Origin: an uncultured Paracoccaceae bacterium
GTDB taxonomy: Bacteria; Pseudomonadota; Alphaproteobacteria; Rhodobacterales; Rhodobacteraceae
Length of the DNA stretch: 64,000 bases
Assembly (NCBI GenBank): GCA_947492585.1
Contig: CANLND010000017.1
Coordinates: forward strand, 28,668 to 92,667
Direction: 5' to 3'
The translations under genes and the position numbers were made by a program. The notes under the pieces were generated by a model that was given only the letters and a program-made list of their open reading frames with translations, was not told the origin of the DNA and searched no databases. Positions within the stretch are counted from its first letter, which is position 1. Each line of letters starts with the position of its first letter. Shown piece by piece: positions 28,107-35,985 of this stretch.

Positions 28107-29467
28107 CGGCGTGATGGTCCCCGTTTTTTCCGTTTCTTGTTACGTCCGCTCAGCTGGCTCTTCTCGATGAGGCCTTCATACTGATGTGCCAACAGATGGC
28201 TTTGGACTTGTTGGATAGTATCCATGGTCACAGATACCACAATCAATACTGACGTTCCGCCAAAGTAAAATGGTATTGCGAACTGACCGCGCAAAATCTC
28301 CGGCAACAGGCAAACAGCTGCAAGGTACAGAGAGCCCAGAACCAGAATGCGGTTCACCACATACTCCAGATAAGCTGCGGTGTTTTTGCCAGGACGGATG
28401 CCCGGTACAAAACCATTTTGGTTCTTCAGATTGTTCGCAACGTCTTCCGGCTTGAACGCGACGTTGAAGGTGTAGAAGTAGGCAAAGAACACGATCATCG
28501 CCACAAAGAACAGCAGGTACAGCGGCTGACCGGGGCCAAAGTTCGCCAACAGCCAGGACATCACTGGTCCACTGCCTGTACCGGTTGAGAACGTCGAGAT
28601 CGTGGTCGGCAACAACAGCAGCGACGAGGCAAAGATCGCTGGGATCACGCCCGCCGGGTTCACCTTAACTGGCAAGTGGCTGGAGCCACCATCGTAGACT
28701 TTCATGCCCACCTGACGGCGGGGATATTGAATGTGGATCTTGCGCAGGGCGCGTTCCATGAACACCACAAACATGATGATCCCAACAACCATAGCCATCA
28801 CCAACAGGATCACGGCGGGGCTGATCGCACCCGAACGGCCTGAGGCAAAGAACTGCGCCAAGGCTGCGGGAACTTCGGCGATGATACCCACAAAGATGAT
28901 CAGTGAGATGCCGTTGCCGATGCCGCGGTTGGTGATCTGCTCACCCAGCCACATCAGGAACATAGTGCCGCCCACCAATGTGACCATACAGGCCATTCGG
29001 AAATAGAGACCCGGATCGGTCGCCAGTTCACCGCTTTCCAGCGAGACGGCAAGACCATAGGCCTGCGCTGTCGCCAGCACCACGGTGCCGTAGCGGGTAT
29101 ACTGGTTGATCTTTTTACGCCCCTGCTCACCCTCTTTTTTGAGTTGCTCAAGCGCGGGAACCATAGAGGTCAGCAGCTGCACAATGATCGAGGCCGAAAT
29201 ATACGGCATGATCCCAAGGGCAAAAATACCCATCCGTCCGAGCGCACCACCGGTGAACATCGACACCATTCCGCCGATACCTGCCCCTGCCGACTCCATA
29301 AAGTCGCGCAACGCGTTTGCATCAATGCCAGGAACTGGAATGAATGTTCCCAAACGATAGACGATCAATAGTCCGATGGTGAACAGGATGCGATTGCGCA
29401 GGTCCGTCGCTTTACCAAGCGCGGACCAGCTGGTGTTCGCCGCCATTTGTTCTGCTGCTGATACCAT
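28103..29467 (-). CDS. secY: Preprotein translocase subunit SecY
   Basis: 454 aa with ten TM helices, the channel of the Sec translocon. Landmarks: [26 protein letters not shown] near the N-terminus, the plug/TM2 region [18 protein letters not shown], the cytoplasmic basic loop [12 protein letters not shown], and [20 protein letters not shown]. It lies in the usual place after rplO, but here the rplO-secY-adk group is a separate unit. Confidence 0.98.
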   Translation of the reverse strand: MVSAAEQMAANTSWSALGKATDLRNRILFTIGLLIVYRLGTFIPVPGIDANALRDFMESAGAGIGGMVSMFTGGALGRMGIFALGIMPYISASIIVQLLTSMVPALEQLKKEGEQGRKKINQYTRYGTVVLATAQAYGLAVSLESGELATDPGLYFRMACMVTLVGGTMFLMWLGEQITNRGIGNGISLIIFVGIIAEVPAALAQFFASGRSGAISPAVILLVMAMVVGIIMFVVFMERALRKIHIQYPRRQVGMKVYDGGSSHLPVKVNPAGVIPAIFASSLLLLPTTISTFSTGTGSGPVMSWLLANFGPGQPLYLLFFVAMIVFFAYFYTFNVAFKPEDVANNLKNQNGFVPGIRPGKNTAAYLEYVVNRILVLGSLYLAAVCLLPEILRGQFAIPFYFGGTSVLIVVSVTMDTIQQVQSHLLAHQYEGLIEKSQLSGRNKKRKKRGPSRR

Positions 29468-29588
29468 AAAAAAGGTCTCTTCTTGCGAAAACGCCGCCCT
29501 GAACCATTTTCCGGCTCGGACGGCGTAATTGGAAAACTCTGAAAACTATGTAAGCGGCTTTGCCGCCGCTCACAAGGTCACAACCGAT

Positions 29589-30062
29589 TTACTCGGCGGC
29601 TGCTTCAACAGCTGCCACGGTCAGAGCGCCGCCGGCCTTCGCAACAGCGTCGATCGCTGCTTTGGAAGCACCTGTGACGGTGATGGACGCCTTGGCGGTG
29701 AATTCACCTTTTGCCAGGATGCGAACACCGTCCAACTTGCGACGAACCAGACCCGATGCGATCAGGCTGTCTTCGGTGATGACTGCTGCGTCCAGCTTGC
29801 CTGCGTCAACGAACTTCTGGATCAGGCCCAGGTTCACAACGGCATATGCTTTGCGGTTTGGCTTGTTAAAGCCACGCTTTGGCAGACGTTGGTACAAGGG
29901 CATTTGGCCGCCTTCGTAACCATTGATCGAAACACCCGAACGGGATTTCTGACCTTTGATACCACGGCCACCCATTTTACCTTTACCGGAACCGGGGCCA
30001 CGGCCAACGCGCATGCGTTTTTTGGTTGCGCCAGCGTTGTCGCGCAGTTCATGAAGTTTCAT
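29589..30062 (-). CDS. rplO: 50S ribosomal protein L15
   Basis: 157 aa from the ATG at 30062 (MKLHELRD), which has GAGGAG upstream; an in-frame extension to 30179 is rejected. [26 protein letters not shown] is spread over the family's glycine-rich N-terminal region, and [16 protein letters not shown] follows. L15 is a late-assembling 50S protein. In E. coli rpmD would lie immediately upstream; here the gene starts a new unit at the edge of the catabolic island. Confidence 0.96.
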   Translation of the reverse strand: MKLHELRDNAGATKKRMRVGRGPGSGKGKMGGRGIKGQKSRSGVSINGYEGGQMPLYQRLPKRGFNKPNRKAYAVVNLGLIQKFVDAGKLDAAVITEDSLIASGLVRRKLDGVRILAKGEFTAKASITVTGASKAAIDAVAKAGGALTVAAVEAAAE

Positions 30063-30281
30063 GTCGCTTCTCCTCTTGCCGGAACTGACCCTCGAAGCGA
30101 ATGGGCCAAACACGGCTTTTGTTTCGTATGATTCTTTGACGGACGGACCGCCACCGGGTGCGTATAGCTTTAATGACATGCCGGATCAACAATGATCCTC
30201 TGAAACTCTACAGTCTGACGTTGGGTCGTTTGGTACAATTGCGAAAACCCCCTGCCCCCTCAGCGACAACACTCACCGCGC

Positions 30282-30310
30282 AAAAAAAGAATGGCCCTCA
30301 GAGCCATCCT
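30282..30310 (-). terminator. Terminator after dctP
   Basis: GGATGGC / GCCATTC stem around CTCTGAG followed on the minus strand by seven T. It ends the dctQMP unit 36-64 bases past the dctP stop and shields rplO from read-through. Confidence 0.85.
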
Positions 30311-30345
30311 TGATGTTGTGAAACGCGTTTATTGATGCGTTCAGA

Positions 30346-31347
30346 TCAGTTGACGCCTGCGATTTCTTTCAGGCGATCCATGACTTCGTCCCCAACCAGC
30401 TCGTTGCCAAGCTCTTGCCAGACGGGCTTCATTGCCGCAGCCCATGCAGTACGCTGCTCATCGGTCAGGTAGTGGATGCCCACGCCTTCGCCAGCCATAA
30501 ACTCAGCGGCTGCACCGTTGATCTCGGTGTTCTTAACCATGTTCCACTCAGTGGCGTCGGAAAGAGCCGCGTTGATTTCGGTTTTTTCAGCTGCGGGGAT
30601 CGAATCCCACCACTGTTTGTTGGCACCGACCAGGTAGAATGAGTACTGGTGGTCCGTCATGGTGATGTGATCAACAAATTGATACGTCGACGAACCGCGC
30701 CACGAGTTAGGTGTCACTTCACCCGCATCAATCACGCCCTGCTGAAGCGCGGTTGGTGCTTCAGACCAGTTGATGCCCACGGGGTTGGCCCCAATCGCTT
30801 CCCATGTCGAAACAAAGATCGGCGCAGACTGAACACGGACTTTCAGACCTTCGGCATCTGTTGGCAACAGAATTGGGTCTTGCCCTTTATAACCAAGATC
30901 CCGCGGGCCGTTCATCCATACTGCAACAACCTCAATGTTCTGGTTGTTGAGACCGGGCATAATCGCCTCACGCACCAGCGGGTCGGCCACAGCTGCCTGA
31001 ATTTTTTCAGGCGTGTTCAACAGGAACGGAAGCTGAAGCGCTGCAACCTTTGGATTGACCGAGCTGTAAATCCCGGCAGTTGGCGAAACGATGTGTGCAC
31101 CGCCCAGTTGCAGGCCCTGAATCTGGCTTTGCTGATCGAACAAGGTGCCACCGTGGTGCATCTCTACGTCGATCTTGTCACCCAGACGCTCTTCGAGTTG
31201 GGAAACAAGATAGTCAAAAGTCTGCCCCTTCAACCCTTTGTTATTGTTGTCGTTCGACATGATCATCTTGACTTCAGCTGAAGCGGCGGATGCGGTCAGC
31301 GCGACTGCCATGATAGCGGCCGTGGCCTTTACTTTATTCAGAAACAT
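30346..31347 (-). CDS. dctP: TRAP transporter solute-binding protein (DctP type)
   Basis: 333 aa from the ATG at 31347 (MFLNKVKA) with AAGGAGGAG upstream. A signal peptide ends near ASAASA. The DctP fold is recognisable: HHGGTLFDQQSQIQGLQLG, LQLPFLLNTPEK, the ligand-arginine region GLKVRVQSAPIFVSTWEAIGA (about residue 165) and the later GVIDAGEVTPNSW. The Arg in LKVRVQ is the usual carboxylate anchor, so the ligand is an organic acid; which one is unknown. The last gene of the SMP-30-dctQ-dctM-dctP unit. Confidence 0.93.
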   Translation of the reverse strand: MFLNKVKATAAIMAVALTASAASAEVKMIMSNDNNNKGLKGQTFDYLVSQLEERLGDKIDVEMHHGGTLFDQQSQIQGLQLGGAHIVSPTAGIYSSVNPKVAALQLPFLLNTPEKIQAAVADPLVREAIMPGLNNQNIEVVAVWMNGPRDLGYKGQDPILLPTDAEGLKVRVQSAPIFVSTWEAIGANPVGINWSEAPTALQQGVIDAGEVTPNSWRGSSTYQFVDHITMTDHQYSFYLVGANKQWWDSIPAAEKTEINAALSDATEWNMVKNTEINGAAAEFMAGEGVGIHYLTDEQRTAWAAAMKPVWQELGNELVGDEVMDRLKEIAGVN

Positions 31348-31402
31348 ATTCTCTCCTCCTTGGACTATATTCATGTTATTTCTTGGGTATTCTTGGCGTA
31401 GA

Positions 31403-32722
31403 TCACTGCGCCAAACCGGGCAGGAACAGCGATAACGGTGGGAAGAACGTCACAATCATAAGCGTGACGATGGTTGCGATCATCCACGGCAAGGTTGCCT
31501 TGAAGACCGACAGAACTGGCAGGCCCGAAATCGAACTTGCGACAAACAGGTTGATGCCGACAGGCGGGGTAATCAGCCCAAGTTCAATGTTCACGACCAT
31601 CACGATAGCGAAATGAACCGGATCGATCCCCAGGCTTTCAGCCGCTGGCACCAACAATGGCGAGAAGATCAGAATTGTTGGCACCCCTTCGAGGAAGAAC
31701 CCAACAACCACGAGCAGAACATTCACACAAAGCAAGAAAACGATGGGCGAAACATTCATATCCAGAACAAACTGGGCCATCGCAGCAGGAACACCCACCT
31801 TGGTCAGGAAAAATCCGAACAACAGGGCGTTTGCGGTGATCCAGAAGATCATACCAACGCGTGGTCCTGTCTCAGCTGTCACCTTCAGCATCTCTTTGAA
31901 CGACAGTTCTTTATAGATGAAGAAGCCGATGCCCATCGCCAAGACAGCTGAAATCGCGGCAGCCTCTGTCGGCGTAAAGATCGCGCCGCCATCGTAATAC
32001 CATCCAAACAACGTGAACTCTGGGAAGCCGTAGATACCAATTACGATGAATGCTGGCAGCGACAGGGCCGGAAGGCTGGCTCTGAGCGACGCTCCCACTT
32101 CTTTACGGGTCGCCCGTGGCCGCACTTTGATGCCCTCACGGACAGCAAGGAAACGCGCGGTGAACAACAGCAACGCCCCATACACCAAGCCCGGAATAAT
32201 CCCCGCCAAGAACAGCGCAGGAATTGAGGTCTCGGTCACAAAACCATACAGGATAAGCGGGATGGATGGTGGGATCAGGATACCGATAGAGCCAGATGTT
32301 GCCAAAGCCCCGATAGCGTAGTTATCCGAATACCCTTCCTCTTTGAGCGACGGATACAGAATGTTCCCGACGGCCGCGACCGTAGCCGGGCTGGAGCCCG
32401 AAATCGCCGCAAAGAAGATACACGTGAGAACGGTGGTCATCCCCAAACCCGCGCGCAAATGCCCAACCAATGACTGCGCAAAGCCGACCAGCCGCTGCAC
32501 CAATCCCCCACGTTCCATCAGGCCGGCGGCCAAAAAGAAGAACGGAATCGCCATCAAGGTAAAGTGGTTCAGGTTGGTAAAGAACTTCTGCCCCGTGATC
32601 CCATCCGCGATGGGAGAAAAGATAAAGGACGAAATCAAAGCCGAGCCACCAAGCGCCACGGCGATGGGCGCACCAATGACAATCAGGCCAAAGAATACAA
32701 GTACAAGTGTTAGGACGGTCAT
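31403..32722 (-). CDS. dctM: TRAP transporter large permease (DctM)
   Basis: 439 aa from the ATG at 32722 (MTVLTLVLV), overlapping the dctQ stop as ATGA. About 12 TM helices of the IT-superfamily ion-coupled membrane subunit. Family landmarks: FFLAAGLMERGG, GSSPATVAAVG, IPPSIPLILYG and the late LGLITPPVGINLFVASSISG. It uses the sodium gradient to import the substrate delivered by DctP. Confidence 0.96.
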   Translation of the reverse strand: MTVLTLVLVFFGLIVIGAPIAVALGGSALISSFIFSPIADGITGQKFFTNLNHFTLMAIPFFFLAAGLMERGGLVQRLVGFAQSLVGHLRAGLGMTTVLTCIFFAAISGSSPATVAAVGNILYPSLKEEGYSDNYAIGALATSGSIGILIPPSIPLILYGFVTETSIPALFLAGIIPGLVYGALLLFTARFLAVREGIKVRPRATRKEVGASLRASLPALSLPAFIVIGIYGFPEFTLFGWYYDGGAIFTPTEAAAISAVLAMGIGFFIYKELSFKEMLKVTAETGPRVGMIFWITANALLFGFFLTKVGVPAAMAQFVLDMNVSPIVFLLCVNVLLVVVGFFLEGVPTILIFSPLLVPAAESLGIDPVHFAIVMVVNIELGLITPPVGINLFVASSISGLPVLSVFKATLPWMIATIVTLMIVTFFPPLSLFLPGLAQ

Positions 32723-33261
32723 TCTTCGATGCCTTTTTGAAGTTTTGCGCCGATATAATCGCGGTAGTGCTGATCTGGCCAAAGCGTGCTTGGATTGTAG
32801 AAGAGTGTGTAGGCGATCAATCCGTATCGCACGGTCATCAAGGCCGTCATGATTGGAATGATCAGGAATGGATAAACCATCTTGATCTCCAACTCTGGAT
32901 GCAATGCATTGATCATATTCAAGAATTTGGCATAGAACGCCGCATCAAAGAACACGTACAGAGACAGCGCAAAGGCTGCGCCAATCGACATAAAGTTCAA
33001 CACGACTCGGACTTTTGGTCCCACCAGGTTGGGAAGCAGATCTACACGCGGATGAAACCCATCGCGCACCGCTCGAACGGCGCCAAACAGCATCGCCCAG
33101 ATCAAAGCGGTCACAAGACCAGACTCTAACCAGTGAATACCCGTGTTGAACAGATAGCGCAGGATCACCTGCAATGTGGCCATCGCCAGCCCCGCCAACA
33201 GCAGGACAACCATAAACCAGTTTTCAATGACGCAGAGAACCCCGTCAAACTTCTTTAGCAT
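32719..33261 (-). CDS. dctQ: TRAP transporter small permease (DctQ)
   Basis: 180 aa from the ATG at 33261 (MLKKFDGVLCVIENW), which sits directly behind a GGGGAGAG; an in-frame ATG at 33288 would translate that Shine-Dalgarno. Four TM helices with the DctQ pattern FMVVLLLAGLAMATLQVILRYLFNTGIHWLE. It forms the membrane complex with DctM. It lies 39 bases after the SMP-30 gene. Confidence 0.92.
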   Translation of the reverse strand: MLKKFDGVLCVIENWFMVVLLLAGLAMATLQVILRYLFNTGIHWLESGLVTALIWAMLFGAVRAVRDGFHPRVDLLPNLVGPKVRVVLNFMSIGAAFALSLYVFFDAAFYAKFLNMINALHPELEIKMVYPFLIIPIMTALMTVRYGLIAYTLFYNPSTLWPDQHYRDYIGAKLQKGIEE

Positions 33262-33300
33262 TTCTCTCCCCCCACCAAACGCCTCCATGCGTCAGGCTTG

Positions 33301-34221
33301 TTACAAATGTGCGAACATTTTTTGACCAGCAAAGGGCAGCTCGACACGAAGTATCGAAGAGCTCTCAGCTTCTGTGATATATAGATGGCGTCCTTCCGGA
33401 CCGCCGAAGGCGCAATTGGCCGTCAAGATGCCTTTGGGGGAACGGATGCGATACATAGGTTCGCCAAGACGGGACATTACCCAAACGGTTCCCAGTCCCA
33501 TATGGCCGATAATCAACTCTCCGCCTTCTCCCAAGGCCAGACCGTCTGGCCCCGCCAATCCGCCCGAAAGCTGGATAAACGTGCCTGATTTAACGACAGT
33601 CCGGCCTCCGGGGAGGAACCTGACCCGCCACACCGAATTCATGCGCGTCACGGCAAGATAAAGCTGACTTTCCGTCTCGTTCAACACCAGACCATTGGGG
33701 CTGGGAATGTTGTCGATCAGGCAGTCCAGCTCACCAGATGCACGCAGACAGAACAAACGTCCATGGGCGGATTGCAGGCCGCTTTGCCCTTGATCCGTAA
33801 AGTAAAGATCGCCGTTCGATGCGAAATGCAAATCGTTCAAACCCGAGAAACGCTCAAGGCCGGGGCGCGTCAGATACGGCTCTACCTTACCCGTGTGCGG
33901 GTCCATGACCATGATACCATGTGCGTGGTCGGCGATGAAAATCCGGCCATCCTTGTGGATTTTCAGACCGTTTGGCTCACCATCATAGTCCGCAGCAACT
34001 GTAAACTCGCCCGATGGATCACAGCGCAAGATGCGGCCATGACAAATGTCGACGCAGTACAAGTTGCCATCACGATCAAAAGAAGGACCTTCCAGAAAGG
34101 CTCTGAATTTCTTCCCTGGATGTTGCACATTGCCCCATTCAGTCTCCCCATCTGGCGCCAGCTCCTTGGGAACCTGCGCAAAGACTTCAGCGGTCAAATC
34201 AGTTGGTGGTGAGAAAAACAT
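33301..34221 (-). CDS. SMP-30/gluconolactonase family lactonase
   Basis: 306 aa six-bladed beta-propeller. Metal-site residues of the family are visible: the early EGPSFDRDGNLYCVD (Glu), NDLHFASNGDLYFTD (Asn/Asp), and GPDGLALGEGGEL (Asp). These cytosolic enzymes hydrolyse sugar or other lactones. It heads the TRAP unit, so the lactone substrate or its product may be linked to what the TRAP system imports. A 24-bp palindrome (34237-34260) lies just upstream, shared with the divergent amidohydrolase gene. Confidence 0.88.
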   Translation of the reverse strand: MFFSPPTDLTAEVFAQVPKELAPDGETEWGNVQHPGKKFRAFLEGPSFDRDGNLYCVDICHGRILRCDPSGEFTVAADYDGEPNGLKIHKDGRIFIADHAHGIMVMDPHTGKVEPYLTRPGLERFSGLNDLHFASNGDLYFTDQGQSGLQSAHGRLFCLRASGELDCLIDNIPSPNGLVLNETESQLYLAVTRMNSVWRVRFLPGGRTVVKSGTFIQLSGGLAGPDGLALGEGGELIIGHMGLGTVWVMSRLGEPMYRIRSPKGILTANCAFGGPEGRHLYITEAESSSILRVELPFAGQKMFAHL

Positions 34222-34236
34222 CGTGAGCTTTCATTT

Positions 34237-34260
34237 TGCATTTACATTACGGTAAATGCA
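34237..34260. promoter_or_regulatory. Palindromic operator candidate between divergent genes
   Basis: TGCATTTAC-ATTACG-GTAAATGCA: perfect 9-bp arms with a 6-base spacer. It lies 16 bases before the SMP-30/TRAP start and 44 bases before the amidohydrolase start, ideally placed for one regulator to control both. The GntR-UTRA regulator at 35167-35862 is the obvious candidate; this is inference from position. Confidence 0.75.
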
Positions 34261-34303
34261 ATCCTACTAGCAGATCAAGACAAATGTATGGAGCAACCAC
34301 ATA

Positions 34304-35170
34304 ATGACCACTCATTTACAACCAGTAGACGCTCATGTTCATGTTTTTGCACCGGAAAAATTCTGCTACTCCGCCCCTCGCAGCTACACGCCGGGTGAGG
34401 CGAATGTCGCAAAATTAAGAGACCACATAGAACGAATCGGCGCGCAACACGTCGTCATTGTGCAACCCAGCCCCTATGGAACCGACAATCGGGCGACGCT
34501 GGATGCCGTTGAACAGCTTGGTCAAAAAAATGCACGGGCCATCGCAGTGGTCGATCCAGCGGCACAGGATCCTGATTTGATCCAAACATTGTGGAACTCG
34601 GGCGTGCGCGGCTTGAGAGCGAACTTGAAAACCAGCGGACAGACCGCCGTCGAAACATCCAAAGAGCAGCTCAAACTGCTGACCGCCCAAATGGCGGGAA
34701 CCGACATGGCGTTACAAGTGTTCTTACCTGCGACGGTCCTGATTGCGCTGAAAGACACATTGCGCGACATCGGCCGCCCAATCATTCTGGACCACTTTGC
34801 CGGTTTGAAAATCGGCAGTCCTGACTTTGATACCACCTTTGAGCAGCTGCTAGACATACTGGCGCTCCCCAATGTGATCCTAAAGACCTCAGGACTCTGC
34901 CGCGCGATCGACTATGCGGACACACCAGATGCAATCGTGCCGCTGATCCCTGCACTGTTTGACGCAGCCAAAGATCGGGTGATCTGGGGCAGCGATTGGC
35001 CCCACACTGGAAAATCCTCTGAACGGGCCGCGCGCCCCCTGACCGAGATTGAACCCTTCATGGACATTGATGACGTCCAGCAGCTGCAAAACATAAAAAA
35101 CTGGAGCCGAAGCGACGCGGAATTTCACAAGATCACGCGGGAAACATCGTTGGAACTCTTTGGTTTTTAA
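34304..35170 (+). CDS. Amidohydrolase, 2-pyrone-4,6-dicarboxylate hydrolase-like
   Basis: 288 aa of the amidohydrolase_2 fold. DAHVHVF near residue 9 gives the first metal-site histidines, ILDHFAGLK near residue 165 a further His, and VIWGSDWPHTG near residue 225 the catalytic Asp. These are the landmarks of LigI (pyrone dicarboxylate lactonase) and related lactonases. It opens a lactone of a carboxylic acid; the substrate is not proven. It is divergent from the SMP-30/TRAP unit and converges on the GntR regulator with stops overlapping. Confidence 0.8.
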   Translation: MTTHLQPVDAHVHVFAPEKFCYSAPRSYTPGEANVAKLRDHIERIGAQHVVIVQPSPYGTDNRATLDAVEQLGQKNARAIAVVDPAAQDPDLIQTLWNSGVRGLRANLKTSGQTAVETSKEQLKLLTAQMAGTDMALQVFLPATVLIALKDTLRDIGRPIILDHFAGLKIGSPDFDTTFEQLLDILALPNVILKTSGLCRAIDYADTPDAIVPLIPALFDAAKDRVIWGSDWPHTGKSSERAARPLTEIEPFMDIDDVQQLQNIKNWSRSDAEFHKITRETSLELFGF

Positions 35171-35862
35171 CCGCTTCGCACAGTTGCCGCATAGCGAAAC
35201 GAAAACGGCTCAACGTAAGAGGATTCTCCGTGCAAAATGACAGTGTCATTTTCGGTGAACAACGTGTGTGATCGAACAAGCAGCGGCGCACCTGATGCGA
35301 CATTCATTTGTCGCGCCTGGGCGTCGCTTGCGCTGACAGCCCGCAACGCGGCCTCTATTCGACCAATCCGAAGGCCCAAGCCGTCTTCGATCAATTCATG
35401 ACCACCCAGTGTTTCCAAGGCATGTGCCGACATTTCTAAAACAATGTCGGGAGAGAAGAACCTGACCTCAGAGCCAATGCAATCCCCTCCGATAAATCGA
35501 AGGCGTTCAAGCGTATTGACTTCGGTTCCCGGCTCAACGCCCAGCTTTTTAGCAACAAGAAGGCTCACCGGCTGACGCGAAAATGCGATCAATTTATAGG
35601 AAACATGATCACCGGAAACAGCCATCTCGCTTTCAAACGACTGAATGTTATGAATATCCAGATTGACCCGGACCATCATGTCATCATCCAGCCGGCATGC
35701 AAATGTGCCTTGCCCGGCTTGTCGACGAACGGCACCTTCTAGCGCCAGCCGTGACATGACGGCCTGCACGGTGGATCGGCTGACATTAAACGTCTGCGCA
35801 ATCTGCTTTTCTGTGGGCAACCGTTGACCAGCCTTCAACTCATTGGATCTCAATTGATCCAT
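35167..35862 (-). CDS. GntR family regulator with UTRA ligand domain (HutC type)
   Basis: 231 aa. The N-terminal winged helix reads LKAGQRLPTEKQIAQTFNVSRSTVQAVM, and the C-terminal UTRA domain (about residues 80-225) binds a small ligand. The first ATG at 35862 cuts into helix 1 of the DNA-binding domain. The in-frame codons upstream (AKQRIYDHF) look like the missing part, yet no ATG, GTG or TTG lies between them and an upstream TAA, so a rare start codon or lost start is possible. It probably controls the neighbouring lactonase, TRAP and aconitase genes. Confidence 0.87.
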   Translation of the reverse strand: MDQLRSNELKAGQRLPTEKQIAQTFNVSRSTVQAVMSRLALEGAVRRQAGQGTFACRLDDDMMVRVNLDIHNIQSFESEMAVSGDHVSYKLIAFSRQPVSLLVAKKLGVEPGTEVNTLERLRFIGGDCIGSEVRFFSPDIVLEMSAHALETLGGHELIEDGLGLRIGRIEAALRAVSASDAQARQMNVASGAPLLVRSHTLFTENDTVILHGESSYVEPFSFRYAATVRSG

Positions 35863-35914
35863 AAAGTGGTCATAGATTCTCTGCTTTGCGGTAACTCCTG
35901 CGATGATGACAACT

Positions 35915-35927
35915 CCAAATTATTTGG
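35915..35927. promoter_or_regulatory. Small palindrome upstream of the GntR-UTRA gene
   Basis: CCAAAT-T-ATTTGG lies about 50 bases upstream of the annotated regulator start, in the 123-base gap after the aconitase gene. It could be an autoregulatory site; it differs in sequence from the 34237-34260 palindrome. Confidence 0.35.
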
Positions 35928-35985
35928 TTCCGGTCCATACTAGCACCGTCCAAAAAAAGGAATAGTCATTTACAGATCAACGGGT

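Noticed and set aside
30063..30179. N-terminal extension of L15, or remnant of rpmD, upstream of rplO
   Set aside because: The ATG at 30062 has a good Shine-Dalgarno and the standard MKLHELRD start; rpmD is intact at 49071-49259.
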